DNA from: Affinirhizobium straminoryzae
GTDB taxonomy: Bacteria; Pseudomonadota; Alphaproteobacteria; Rhizobiales; Rhizobiaceae
Length of the DNA: 64,000 bases
Reading direction: 5' to 3'
NCBI RefSeq assembly: GCF_007004135.1
Contig: NZ_VJMG01000015.1
Coordinates: 49,093 to 113,092, forward strand
Shown here: piece by piece, positions 16,524 to 24,948 of the stretch
Numbering within the stretch: position 1 is the stretch's first letter
Layout of the letters: the number at the start of each line of letters is the position of its first letter
Translations under genes and position numbers: made by a program
Notes under the pieces: model-generated
The model's input: the letters and a program-made list of their open reading frames with translations, nothing else
What the model was told of the DNA's origin: nothing
Database searches by the model: none

Positions 16524-17713
16524 GACATGGCTCCGTCCGCATCGTCGGCAGCAAGATAAGGCGCGATGCGTTTCAGCACCGCCTGGACGATCGGACTGGC
16601 ATGCTGGAAAAACATCGCATTGCGCGTCAGGCTGCTCCCGAGCCGCACCTTGTTGCGATAATAGGCCTGGCCGCTCTGGTAGCGGGCAAAGCCATGCGCC
16701 AGGCAATGCTCGATATTGGTGAACCAGCTCAGATAATAGAGATTGTAGGGCCGCCCCTTCTCCGCATCCATGCAGAAGAACTTGTCGATCAGCACGCCAC
16801 CATCATGCACCATCAGATTGGCGGCCAGCAGTTCGTCCCCGACGAAATAGAGCGTGCAGAAGGACCGGCCCGGCATGTTGCGCAGCAGGCCCTCGAAATA
16901 GGCGGGTGTCAGTTCCTCGAACTGCCACTCGCTGCGCTGGCGCGTGTCGCGATAGAGCGCCATGACGCGCGGCAGGAGATCGCCAAGCTCCGTACACTGC
17001 TCGATGCGCACTGCCTCGCGGACTTTCAGCTTGCGGCGCATATCCTTGCGGGTGCCGGCGGACAGGCGGGAGAAATACTCCTCCATCGAGCCGAAATCGA
17101 TGTCCATCCAGGCCGTCGGCATGCCGCCGAGCTCGGCATAGCCATGCGCGGCGACGACGTCGGCCAGTTCCGGCCTCAGCGGCAACGGCATATCCTTGAT
17201 TCCGAGCAGCGTACACTGACGCGCTCTTGCATGGGCGCGGAAGGCGGCAAGCAGCACATCCAGCACCCGCGGCTGCAAGTCGTCCGGCACATCCGGATGA
17301 AAGGCGGGCGTCCCGGTTTCCGTGCAGGGCGAGCCAAGGCAGGCCAGGGGAAAGGTCAGCATCTTCGGCCAGATCGTCCGCAACCGGCCGATGATGGTGC
17401 GAAGTGTGCCGGGGTCGAGCGTCGTCTCCAGCGCGTATTGCGACAGGAATGCCGGCATCACGCAGAGGATCCGGCCTTGCGCCTGGACTGCCACATAACA
17501 CCATTCAAAGCCGTCGATGCCCGCCTGCTCGACCGACAGCAGGTAATCATAGGCCTCCGCTTCGCCGGGCGCGCAGGCGTCCCAGGCTGTACGCCCGATC
17601 TCGGTGATCGAAGAGACCACCTCGGCCTTCAGCACCTCGCCGGCAGCGAGCGGCGACGGTGCGACCGGGTGGACAGGTTCAAGCCTGACGGCGGACAGGG
17701 TGTTGGCTGGCAT
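16520..17713 (-). CDS. GNAT/FemAB-like N-acyltransferase
   Basis: The 397-residue protein has the two-lobed GNAT arrangement seen in FemAB-type and 'peptidogalycan' transferases. The second lobe carries the most typical pieces: FSRLSAGTRKDMRRKLKV, the RSEWQFEELTPAYFEGLL helix, GDELLAANLMVHDGGVLIDK, and GFARYQSGQAYYRNKVRLGS. Such enzymes transfer acyl or aminoacyl groups to amines in the cytoplasm. The ATG at 17713 is preferred over an upstream ATG at 17773 that would overlap the hydrolase gene by 95 bases. The chosen start overlaps by 35. It lies between a Cys-type hydrolase and a half-size exporter. Confidence 0.75.
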   Translation of the reverse strand: MPANTLSAVRLEPVHPVAPSPLAAGEVLKAEVVSSITEIGRTAWDACAPGEAEAYDYLLSVEQAGIDGFEWCYVAVQAQGRILCVMPAFLSQYALETTLDPGTLRTIIGRLRTIWPKMLTFPLACLGSPCTETGTPAFHPDVPDDLQPRVLDVLLAAFRAHARARQCTLLGIKDMPLPLRPELADVVAAHGYAELGGMPTAWMDIDFGSMEEYFSRLSAGTRKDMRRKLKVREAVRIEQCTELGDLLPRVMALYRDTRQRSEWQFEELTPAYFEGLLRNMPGRSFCTLYFVGDELLAANLMVHDGGVLIDKFFCMDAEKGRPYNLYYLSWFTNIEHCLAHGFARYQSGQAYYRNKVRLGSSLTRNAMFFQHASPIVQAVLKRIAPYLAADDADGAMS

Positions 17714-18509
17714 TGTATCTCTCGAAGAAATCCGCGGTGACATCGGCGACCTGTCGATGCTGACGATCGACATGGATCATGTGATAGCTGTCCTTCAGCC
17801 ACAGAAGCTGCTTGTCGCCCGGCAGGTGATCGGCAATGTAGCGGGCATGACGGGGATGGCTGACATCGTCCTCCTCGGAATGGATGATCAGCGTCGGCGT
17901 CTTCACGGTCGGCAAGCACTGCTTCAGTGCCTCACCCAGCCGCTCCATCTCCACCAGCCCACGACCGGGAAAGCTGTCGAGCATGCCCTCGTTGCTCATG
18001 CCAGCCACCATCTTGCGGATGCGGTCGTCCTTGATGCCCATCGAGGCCGTCTCGCGGAAATTCATCCGGTCGAGAAAGGGGACCATGGCAAGCCAGCGGA
18101 TCTGCCGTCCCATCAGAGCGTAAAGGCGCGGGATGTTCCAGCCATCGTAATGGAAGCAGGGTGAGTAGAGGGCGGCGGCGTTGATCAGTCCGGGGTTGCG
18201 GTGGGCCGCCATCAGGCCGAGCTTGCCGCCGGCGCAGATGCCGGCGACCGACACGTCGTCGACACGCCGGCGCAGGTCGGCCGCCGCCTCCACGACGCTC
18301 TCCAGCCAGTCTTCCCAACGGGTGCGCCGCAGGGCGGCCGCATCCTTGCCGTGGCCGGCCAGAAGCGGCGCATAGACGCTGTAGCCGCGCTTCACCAGGG
18401 GGCGGGCCACCAGCCGCATCTCGGCGGGTGCGCCGGTGAGGCCATGGATCAGCAACACGCCCTGCCCGTTCCTGCCTTCCTCGAAGAAGGCGAGCGGATC
18501 ATGCTTCAT
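17679..18509 (-). CDS. Alpha/beta hydrolase with Cys in the nucleophile position
   Basis: The 276-residue protein has the alpha/beta hydrolase fold. It shows HGLTGAPAEMR for the oxyanion region, an acid in HSEEDDVSHPRHARYI and the catalytic His in SYHMIHVDRQH. The nucleophile elbow reads GICAGG near residue 92, so the usual Ser of GxSxG is replaced by Cys, as in dienelactone hydrolases. It resembles Est30-type carboxylesterases in layout. It may act as a thioesterase or acyltransferase on an acyl intermediate. The start at 18509 overlaps the desaturase end by 11 bases. Confidence 0.8.
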   Translation of the reverse strand: MKHDPLAFFEEGRNGQGVLLIHGLTGAPAEMRLVARPLVKRGYSVYAPLLAGHGKDAAALRRTRWEDWLESVVEAAADLRRRVDDVSVAGICAGGKLGLMAAHRNPGLINAAALYSPCFHYDGWNIPRLYALMGRQIRWLAMVPFLDRMNFRETASMGIKDDRIRKMVAGMSNEGMLDSFPGRGLVEMERLGEALKQCLPTVKTPTLIIHSEEDDVSHPRHARYIADHLPGDKQLLWLKDSYHMIHVDRQHRQVADVTADFFERYNASQHPVRRQA

Positions 18510-19371
18510 GGGGCTTGCCGTCCTTGTGGTTTTCAGGTGCGAGGAAGCCCAGCGCATGGCAGGTGCTGATCACATGCGTGCCCGCTGCCGCCTGCTCTTC
18601 GGCGATGCGCTGGTGCAAAGCCGGCAGATCCGTCCAATGGGTCTTCGGCCGATAGTGATGTTCTGCATGATAGCCATTCTGGAACCACAGCCAGTTGTAG
18701 AAACGGCGATAGCTGCTGACGCCCCAGGCGATCGGCTCGTCCGGATCGCCGTTCAGGTGCTCGTAATAGCCGTTCAGCGACGACAGGCAGTTGCCGAGAT
18801 AGTAGAAGGGCACAAAGAACAGCACGGCCTTCCAGTCATAGAGCAGTGCAAGGCCGACGACCGCCACGAATGTCGCCAGTTCAAAGCGGCCCCAGTTGGC
18901 ATCGAACGGCCGGCGCTTGGCGATCGCCCGGTGGATATCGCCGATATCGTCGCGGAAGAAGCTGAGGAAGGTATAGGAGAACACGTTTTCCGGCTCGCCA
19001 TTCTTGCCGTGCTTGTAGATCGACAGGGGATCGATGGTGTGCCCCTTGTCGTCAGGCCGGTCGCTGTTGCCGGAGTGATGGCGCATGTGTACCCAGTGGT
19101 AATAGGTCTGGGAAAAGCCGATCGCGACGGATTCCAGCAGGCTGAAGGCGTAGTTCATCCAGCGCGGCCTGAAGTAGGGCGTATGGATGAAGTTGTGCGA
19201 TATGCTGTTGATGTTCCACGAAATCGAGATGGCATAGATTGCGCCAAGCGCCGCCGACAGCCAGAGCGGGCGGCTTTCGAATCCGACGATCAGGTAGATG
19301 TTGAAGGCCAGATGCGCGAGGGCGGCGAGAACGGACACGGCGTCCCATCTGGAATAGGCGAAGAGTTTCAT
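18499..19371 (-). CDS. Membrane fatty-acid desaturase
   Basis: The 290-residue protein carries the three His boxes of membrane di-iron desaturases: HNFIH near residue 59, HMRHH near 95, and YHAEHH near 235. Hydrophobic helices surround them. It would introduce a double bond or hydroxyl into an acyl chain using O2 at the inner membrane. Its ATG overlaps the preceding transporter stop (ATGA), so it is translationally coupled. The location inside an amine and acyltransferase operon suggests that its substrate is an acyl group of the pathway product rather than bulk phospholipid. Confidence 0.85.
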   Translation of the reverse strand: MKLFAYSRWDAVSVLAALAHLAFNIYLIVGFESRPLWLSAALGAIYAISISWNINSISHNFIHTPYFRPRWMNYAFSLLESVAIGFSQTYYHWVHMRHHSGNSDRPDDKGHTIDPLSIYKHGKNGEPENVFSYTFLSFFRDDIGDIHRAIAKRRPFDANWGRFELATFVAVVGLALLYDWKAVLFFVPFYYLGNCLSSLNGYYEHLNGDPDEPIAWGVSSYRRFYNWLWFQNGYHAEHHYRPKTHWTDLPALHQRIAEEQAAAGTHVISTCHALGFLAPENHKDGKPHEA

Positions 19372-19721
19372 AGGCCTGTCACTCCCACGCAGACCACGCC
19401 CGCGGTCACCAGGACGATGCCGAGCGCGTGGCGAAGGTTGATGGTTTCGTTGAAGACGATGGCCCCCGAGAGCGCGATGGTGACGTAGCTGAGCGCCATC
19501 AGGGGAAAGGCTAGGGAAAGCGGCGCGATCTGCAGCACCCGCGTCCAGGCGACGAGTTCCACCGCCCAGAAGACAATGCCGAGACCAGCCATCGGGCTGA
19601 GGATCGCGCGCATGCCGTCATGCGTCGCCGCGGCCTGCTTGAAGCAGATCTCGCGACCGGTTTCTGTCACCACACAGAACATAACGAGGCCGAGCATGGA
19701 CATCAGCGGCGAGAGCGTCAC
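19368..19721 (-). CDS. Half-size SMR/EamA-type membrane transporter subunit (first of a pair)
   Basis: The 117-residue protein has four helices, including GLGIVFWAVELVAWTRVLQ, LSLAFPLMALSYVTIAL and ALGIVLVTAGVVCVGV. It has the SMR-type motif FNETINLRHA. Size and motifs are like ArnE, the smaller subunit of the ArnEF aminoarabinose-lipid flippase. It starts with GTG at 19721, overlapping the stop of the arginase-like gene as GTGA. The same 12-base junction occurs at the second half-transporter. An exporter of the cluster product is the best inference. Confidence 0.75.
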   Translation of the reverse strand: MTLSPLMSMLGLVMFCVVTETGREICFKQAAATHDGMRAILSPMAGLGIVFWAVELVAWTRVLQIAPLSLAFPLMALSYVTIALSGAIVFNETINLRHALGIVLVTAGVVCVGVTGL

Positions 19722-20665
19722 GACATGGCCTCCCCGAGAACATTGAGGAGCGCATGATTTGCGGCGCTGTTGATGTTGCGGATATTGTCCTGTGGCGGCG
19801 TCGACAGGGGCTGATCGATCAGGATCTCTCCCCGCTTCAGGAGCCGTGTGAACAGGGAGCCGCCATAGCTCGGGCGCGAATAATCGCCGGTGACGTCAGC
19901 GCCGATGATGCGGTGCCGCTGGCCGATAGCGGAAACAAGATCGAGCACATAGGGCAGCTGCATCATGCCCTGATCCCAGTTGGTCAGCGCGTCGGAAGAC
20001 ACCAGCACATCCTTGTCGACGGTGATGTAGACCGCCTCCGTTGCGATGGTGGACAGCAGCCGATCGATGAAATTCTGCTCGCCCATCTCGGAGATGCAGC
20101 GCCAGTGCAGCGCGCCGGATTTCTGTTCGTAACTGGTGCCGGCGCCATAATGCGCACGCACCCGGCTCGGCGCATGGCGGTAGGGGTAGAGCTGCAGTCG
20201 CTCGTCCTTCAGCAGGGAAAGATTGGCGCCCTTGCGCTCCGGCGAGGTCAGGTCGTCGCTGCACACGCCGAGCGTGACGACGCGCGCGACCTGCGGATGG
20301 GCGAGCGCCCGGTTGACCCACGAGCCACAATGCATGCCGCCGGAGAAATGCACCCAGTCCGGATGGTTGTCGATGTGAATGACGGTCGCCGGCCCGGAAT
20401 GGTTTTCCAGCGCCAGCGACAGGAGAAGGGCGGAGACGTGGTGAAAATCACCGGACCCCATGAAAACAAGATTTGGCTGACGGCGACGGAGGCTACGAGC
20501 GAGGCGGCGATGAAGCTCGTCCAGATCAGCCTGCCGCGCCCAGAGGCGGATATCGCGCCCGATCTCCTTCTCGCGGATCTCATGCGCTCCCGCCATCATG
20601 CAGGAGCGCACGAATTCGGATTGCAACTCCAACGCATCATCGAGATGGAGCAGAAGGAGTTGCAT
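19718..20665 (-). CDS. Arginase/agmatinase-fold (UPF0489-like) enzyme
   Basis: The 315-residue protein shows a diverged ureohydrolase metal site: GSGDFHH near residue 70, VIHIDNHPDW near 97 and YITVDKD near 215. These stand where arginases have GGDH, DAHxD and DxDxxDP. This is the pattern of the UPF0489/C5orf22-type branch, whose reaction is not firmly known. It may hydrolyse a guanidino or amide bond. The start at 20665 uses GGAGG, which lies in the last codons of the aminotransferase gene. The gap to that gene is four bases. Confidence 0.75.
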   Translation of the reverse strand: MQLLLLHLDDALELQSEFVRSCMMAGAHEIREKEIGRDIRLWARQADLDELHRRLARSLRRRQPNLVFMGSGDFHHVSALLLSLALENHSGPATVIHIDNHPDWVHFSGGMHCGSWVNRALAHPQVARVVTLGVCSDDLTSPERKGANLSLLKDERLQLYPYRHAPSRVRAHYGAGTSYEQKSGALHWRCISEMGEQNFIDRLLSTIATEAVYITVDKDVLVSSDALTNWDQGMMQLPYVLDLVSAIGQRHRIIGADVTGDYSRPSYGGSLFTRLLKRGEILIDQPLSTPPQDNIRNINSAANHALLNVLGEAMS

Positions 20666-20669
20666 GGGC

Positions 20670-22079
20670 TCACCTCCGCTCTGCGCGCGTGAGGAGCTGA
20701 TCGAGCAGGTTGAGCGCCAGGTCGATTTCGGCATGCGAGATCATCAGGTTCGGGGCGAGCGTGATGACGTTCTTGTGGTAGCCGCCGACATCCAGCACGA
20801 GGCCGTGCCGGCGTCCGTCCACCAGCATGTCGCCCTTCATGCCCTCGTCCGACATCCAGTCGAGGGTTGCCTTGTCCGGCGTGAAGCCGTCCGGCTTGCA
20901 GATTTCCATGCGCAGCGCGAGGCCGAGGCCATCCACGTCGCCGACGATCGGGTGACGCTTCTGCAGCGCCTTCAGGCCGTCGAGGAAGCGGGCGCCCTTC
21001 TCCATCACGCTCGCGCCGAAATCGCCCTCGCTCACCATCTTCATGGTTTCCAGCGCAACGGCGGTGCCCATCGGGTTGGAGGCGAAGGTCGAGTGGGTGG
21101 AGCCGGGCGGGAAGATCGTCGGGTTGATCATCTCCTCGCGCGCCCAGATGCCGGAGAGCGGGTTGAGGCCGTTGGTGATGGCCTTGCCGAAGACCAGCAC
21201 ATCCGGCGAGACGCCGAAATGCTCGACCGACCACAGCTTGCCCGTGCGGTAGACGCCCATCTGGATCTCGTCGACGACGAGCAGGATGCCATGATCGTCG
21301 AGAACCTTCTTCAGCCCCGTGAAGAAGTTCATCGGCGGGATCACATAGCCGCCGGTGCCCTGGATCGGCTCGATGTAGAAGGCCGCATATTCCGACTTGC
21401 CGGCCTTCGGATCCCAGACGCCGTTATACTCGCTCTCGAACAGGCGGGCGAACTTCTGGACGCAATATTCGCCGTATTCTTCCTTCGACATGCCCTTCGG
21501 GCCGCGGAAATGATAGGGGAATTCGATGAACTGGGCGCGTTCGCCGAAATGGCCGTAACGGCGGCGATAGCGATAACTGGAGGTGATGGCCGTGGCGCCC
21601 AGCGTGCGGCCGTGATAGCCGCCCTCGAAGGCGAACATCAGGCTTTTGCCGCCGCTATAGTTTCGCACCAGCTTCAGCGAGTCCTCGATGGCCTGCGAGC
21701 CGCCGACATTGAAGTGCACGCGCCCCTTGTAGCCGAACTTCGCTTCGGCATCACGGGCGATCAGCGCGGCCAGTTCGACCTTTTCCCGGTGCAGATACTG
21801 CGAGGCGACCTGCGGCAGGCGGTCCAGCTGGCGATGCGCCGCATCGTTGAGGCGCTGGTTGCGGTAGCCGAAATTGACCGCCGAATACCACATCTGCAGA
21901 TCGAGGAAGGGCGTGCCGGTCGCATCGTAGACGTAGGAGCCTTCGCAGGTCTCGAAGAACTTGGGATGGTCGGTGTAATGGACGGTATCGCCGTGCGAGC
22001 AGTAGGTGTTTTCCAGCGCGCGGAGTTCATCCTCGCTGGTCTTTTCCGGGGCTTCGGCAAGTTTGACGATGGCAGACAT
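20670..22079 (-). CDS. Class III PLP-dependent aminotransferase
   Basis: The 469-residue fold-type I aminotransferase has VHFNVGGSQAIEDSLK and FEGGYHGRTLGATAITSS for the PLP phosphate site. It also has VVDEIQMGVYRTGK and the Schiff-base Lys in VFGKAITNG near residue 297. The family includes omega-amino and diaminobutyrate aminotransferases, which make or remove terminal amino groups. The start at 22079 follows AAAGGA. It is the second gene of a compact run, directly after the HAD phosphatase, and probably supplies the amine of the pathway. The substrate is not predictable. Confidence 0.88.
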   Translation of the reverse strand: MSAIVKLAEAPEKTSEDELRALENTYCSHGDTVHYTDHPKFFETCEGSYVYDATGTPFLDLQMWYSAVNFGYRNQRLNDAAHRQLDRLPQVASQYLHREKVELAALIARDAEAKFGYKGRVHFNVGGSQAIEDSLKLVRNYSGGKSLMFAFEGGYHGRTLGATAITSSYRYRRRYGHFGERAQFIEFPYHFRGPKGMSKEEYGEYCVQKFARLFESEYNGVWDPKAGKSEYAAFYIEPIQGTGGYVIPPMNFFTGLKKVLDDHGILLVVDEIQMGVYRTGKLWSVEHFGVSPDVLVFGKAITNGLNPLSGIWAREEMINPTIFPPGSTHSTFASNPMGTAVALETMKMVSEGDFGASVMEKGARFLDGLKALQKRHPIVGDVDGLGLALRMEICKPDGFTPDKATLDWMSDEGMKGDMLVDGRRHGLVLDVGGYHKNVITLAPNLMISHAEIDLALNLLDQLLTRAERR

Positions 22080-22093
22080 GGGAATCCTTTTCA

Positions 22094-22780
22094 TCAGGCA
22101 GTCGTTGACCGCGAGCGCGGCAGGAATTGCAGCGGCTCGGCCGAGGTGAGGCTGCGAAGCACATGGGTCACATCGTGGAAGCTGGTGAAGCCCACGTAGG
22201 GAATGCGGTGTTCCTCGCAGTAGGTGGCAAGCTTCGCCTTGGCGAAGACGAAGCGGGCGTCGTGCGAGACGCAGAAATCGCTGCGTCCGTCGCCGACATA
22301 GATGTGGGTGCTCCTGGCCGCAGACAGGACGCTGCATTTGCAGACACCCGATTGCGGCCGGCAGGTATCGCGCGCATGCGGAAAGGCCAGATCGAAGCGC
22401 TCCTCGCCGGCCTGATGATAGTGCATGAGGCGGTTGGCGATGATGTCGATGCCCGTGATGCCGTGATTGGCGAGAATGCGGCGGATGAAATGATCGACAC
22501 CGTCGCTGACGATGGTGATGGCGATCGCGTGTTCGACACAGAAGCGCTGGAAGGCGAGAAATCCCTCGTCGATCGCCAGCGTATCGAGAAAGACATCGAT
22601 CTCGGCCTGCGATGCCCGAATGAGATCGACCTGGGCGCGCATGCACTGGCGTGCGCTGATCAGGCCCCGCTCCCACCGCTCCTCGATGTCATGCCATTCC
22701 GGCAGCGCGAACCGCGCAAAGACGGCATCGCTGACATCCAGCATCGAGATGGTGCCGTCAAAATCGCAAAAGGCCTGCAT
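22094..22780 (-). CDS. HAD-superfamily phosphatase, MtnX/phosphoserine-phosphatase-like
   Basis: The 228-residue protein has HAD motif I CDFDGTISMLDVSD at residues 5-18, motif II in ITIVSDGVDH, and motif IV VGDGRSDFCVS near residue 161. Both catalytic Asp (6 and 8) are present, so it should be an active phosphatase. Layout follows the MtnX/PSPase (subfamily IB) group. The start at 22780 has AAGGGA upstream; an ATG at 22795 in frame is the alternative. It opens the biosynthetic-type operon. Confidence 0.82.
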   Translation of the reverse strand: MQAFCDFDGTISMLDVSDAVFARFALPEWHDIEERWERGLISARQCMRAQVDLIRASQAEIDVFLDTLAIDEGFLAFQRFCVEHAIAITIVSDGVDHFIRRILANHGITGIDIIANRLMHYHQAGEERFDLAFPHARDTCRPQSGVCKCSVLSAARSTHIYVGDGRSDFCVSHDARFVFAKAKLATYCEEHRIPYVGFTSFHDVTHVLRSLTSAEPLQFLPRSRSTTA

Positions 22781-22859
22781 CGCCTGTCCCTTCATCAATG
22801 TCCGGAAGGGATAGGCGATCAAGCTGAGCGGCAGATTAGGTGAAAATGATGCGAAACTG

Positions 22860-22871
22860 AATTTGCAAATT
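22860..22871. promoter_or_regulatory. 12-bp palindrome ahead of the eight-gene operon
   Basis: AATTTGCAAATT is a perfect palindrome in a locally AT-rich patch. It overlaps the stop codon of the histidine kinase gene and lies about 80 bases before the phosphatase start. It is a candidate operator or upstream promoter element for the downstream operon. Confidence 0.4.
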
Positions 22872-24289
22872 TATTCGGGCAGCATGTCCCTCTGGACCGC
22901 CGGGCCGCCGGCAATGCCGGTCGAACTGACAGGCAGGCAGAGCCGGATCTCCAGACCATGGCCCCAGGGCGGCTCGTCGAGAGTGACCGCGATACCGAGC
23001 CGCTGGGCGATGCCGGCGACGATTGCAAGCCCCAGGCCGCTGCCCTGCTTGTCGAGCGAAAGACGATGGAAGGGACGGAACACATCGGCCCTGTGCTCGC
23101 GGGCGATCCCGGGACCGCTGTCGCGGATCATCAGGTCCAGAACATCCCTGCCCTCTTCGCCCAGCACGACTTCGAGGCGCCCGCCCTCGGGTGAATACTT
23201 GATGGCATTGTTCAGCAGATTGTCCAGCATCATCCGCAGCAGCATCGGATCGGAATGCAGACAGCCATCGTCCGGGCCGGAAAGGTCCAGCTGGAGGTTC
23301 TTGTGCGTCAGTTGATGGCCGAGATCGGCAATTGCCGAGACGACCAGATCATGCAGGTTGACGTCCGCGAGGCGCAGCGGCTGGTGGCTGACGCGCGCGA
23401 GGCTCAGCATCTGCTCGATCAGATGCATCGACCGTTCGTTGCTGGCCGACAGATCGCGCAGCAGGGCCTGCCGTTCCTCCTCGCTGTCGGCCTTCTCCAG
23501 CAATTGCAGCAGAAGCTTTGTGCCGGCCTGCGGCGTGCGGAGTTCATGCGCCGCAAGATCGGAAAACCGCCGTTCGAGGGTGAGCGACACCGCAAGCTTT
23601 TCGGCAAAACGGTTGAAGGAGGCTGCCAGAGGAAGAAAGTCACGCGGGAGATCGCGGACCTCGACCGGCGACAGGTCATCCGGGTTCCGCGACCGGATCT
23701 GGCGGATGAGATCCCGGATGTGGCTGAGACCGTTGTTGATCACCAGCCAGATGAGCGCGGCAATGGCCGGCACCAGAACGGCAAGCGGCACCACGAGATT
23801 CAGGAGGATGTTGCCGACCAGATTTTGTCGCAGCGCCAGCTTTTCGGCGACCTCAATCACCACCGTGGTGTTCGGGACCGGCAGATTGTAGACCCGCCAG
23901 CGATCCGTGCCATCGCTGTAGTCCGAAAAGCCGACGGAAAAGGGTTTCACACTCGCGGGAAAGGCGTTGCTGCTGACGAAGGCCAGCGTGCCCTCCTTCC
24001 AGACCCGGAACAGATGGGCATCGGCATAATCGTCGGCATCCTCGTTGAGCGCGAGCTGGTTCTCCATGTTGAAATCGAGATCCGGCACCTGCACCGTTCC
24101 ATGGCGCGGACCGCGCTCCAGCGGATGGCGCAACAGAACCCAGAGGGTATTGGCGTCGTTGATCAGCTCGGCATCGTAAATGTTGTTGATTTCCCGCGTC
24201 GCGCTGTGATGGGCGAGAACGCCGATAATGACGATCGCCGCCATCAGGGTCGGCAGGATGCGGAAAAAGAGCCTCTGGCTGAGCGTCAT
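22871..24289 (-). CDS. Two-component sensor histidine kinase (QseC/PmrB-like)
   Basis: The 472-residue protein has two membrane helices (about 10-28 and 155-185) around a periplasmic sensor. A HAMP-like linker and the H box FSDLAAHELRTP follow, with His near residue 247. The ATP-binding N, G1 and G2 boxes are DNLLNNAIKYSPEGG, IRDSGPGIA and GSGLGLAIV. All catalytic elements are present. It overlaps the response-regulator stop by four bases (ATGA). The pair sits directly upstream of the eight-gene cluster on the same strand and probably controls it. Confidence 0.9.
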   Translation of the reverse strand: MTLSQRLFFRILPTLMAAIVIIGVLAHHSATREINNIYDAELINDANTLWVLLRHPLERGPRHGTVQVPDLDFNMENQLALNEDADDYADAHLFRVWKEGTLAFVSSNAFPASVKPFSVGFSDYSDGTDRWRVYNLPVPNTTVVIEVAEKLALRQNLVGNILLNLVVPLAVLVPAIAALIWLVINNGLSHIRDLIRQIRSRNPDDLSPVEVRDLPRDFLPLAASFNRFAEKLAVSLTLERRFSDLAAHELRTPQAGTKLLLQLLEKADSEEERQALLRDLSASNERSMHLIEQMLSLARVSHQPLRLADVNLHDLVVSAIADLGHQLTHKNLQLDLSGPDDGCLHSDPMLLRMMLDNLLNNAIKYSPEGGRLEVVLGEEGRDVLDLMIRDSGPGIAREHRADVFRPFHRLSLDKQGSGLGLAIVAGIAQRLGIAVTLDEPPWGHGLEIRLCLPVSSTGIAGGPAVQRDMLPE

Positions 24290-24948
24290 GCTGAAGCTTC
24301 GACCATGTAGCCGACGCCGCGGATCGACTTGATGAAATCCGTGCCGAGCTTCTTGCGCAAATTGTAGACGGTCACCTCGATCGTGTTGCTCTCGATAGTG
24401 CTCGAAATGTCGTAGAGGGCGTACTCGATATCATTCTTGGTGACATAGCGCCCGGCGCGCTCCATCAGCACCCGCAACAGATGGAATTCCTTGGCCGGAA
24501 TATGAAGCTGTACGCCGTTGTGACGCACAACCATGGCCGCCGGATCGACTTCCACGCCGCCGGAGCGCAGCACGGTGCGGGTGCGCCCTTCGCGGCGCCT
24601 CAAAAGCGCGCGGACACGGGCCAGCAGTTCATCGAGATCGAAGGGTTTGACAAGGTAGTCGTCGGCGCCTTCATCAAGGCCCTCGACGCGGCTTCGCACA
24701 TTGTCGAGCGCGGTCAGCATCAGGACCGGCAGCCCGTTGCCACTCGCCCGCAGGGTCCGCACCACCTCGAACCCGTTGATGCCCGGCAGGTTCACGTCGA
24801 GGATCAGCCCGCCATAATCACCGGTGCGTGCCGCAGCGAGGCCGTTTTCGCCATCGCGAAACCAGTCGATGCCATAGGCATGCTTCTCGAAGGCCCTTTT
24901 CAGGGAGGATCCGAGGATCTGATCGTCCTCAATCAGCAGCAGTCTCAA
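24286..24948 (-). CDS. OmpR/QseB-type response regulator
   Basis: The 220-residue regulator has a receiver domain (acidic pair near residue 8 in LLLIEDDQ, phospho-acceptor Asp51 in LILDVNLPG, Lys in LVKPFD near 101). A winged-helix DNA-binding domain follows, ending NLRKKLGTDFIKSIRGVGYMVE. I chose the TTG at 24948 because GGAGGG lies six bases upstream and the protein then begins at the normal point. An ATG at 24984 in frame has no good ribosome site. It is coupled to the kinase by an ATGA overlap. Confidence 0.9.
   Translation of the reverse strand: MRLLLIEDDQILGSSLKRAFEKHAYGIDWFRDGENGLAAARTGDYGGLILDVNLPGINGFEVVRTLRASGNGLPVLMLTALDNVRSRVEGLDEGADDYLVKPFDLDELLARVRALLRRREGRTRTVLRSGGVEVDPAAMVVRHNGVQLHIPAKEFHLLRVLMERAGRYVTKNDIEYALYDISSTIESNTIEVTVYNLRKKLGTDFIKSIRGVGYMVEASA

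Noticed and set aside
20670..22079. Ectoine-type diaminobutyrate aminotransferase
   Set aside because: The class fits, but no ectoine synthase or diaminobutyrate acetyltransferase genes are next to it. The neighbours point to another product.
20598..22199. A 533-codon open frame on the plus strand opposite the class III aminotransferase
   Set aside because: The aminotransferase has all PLP motifs on the minus strand. The plus-strand product is a His/Arg/Ala-rich shadow without recognisable domains.
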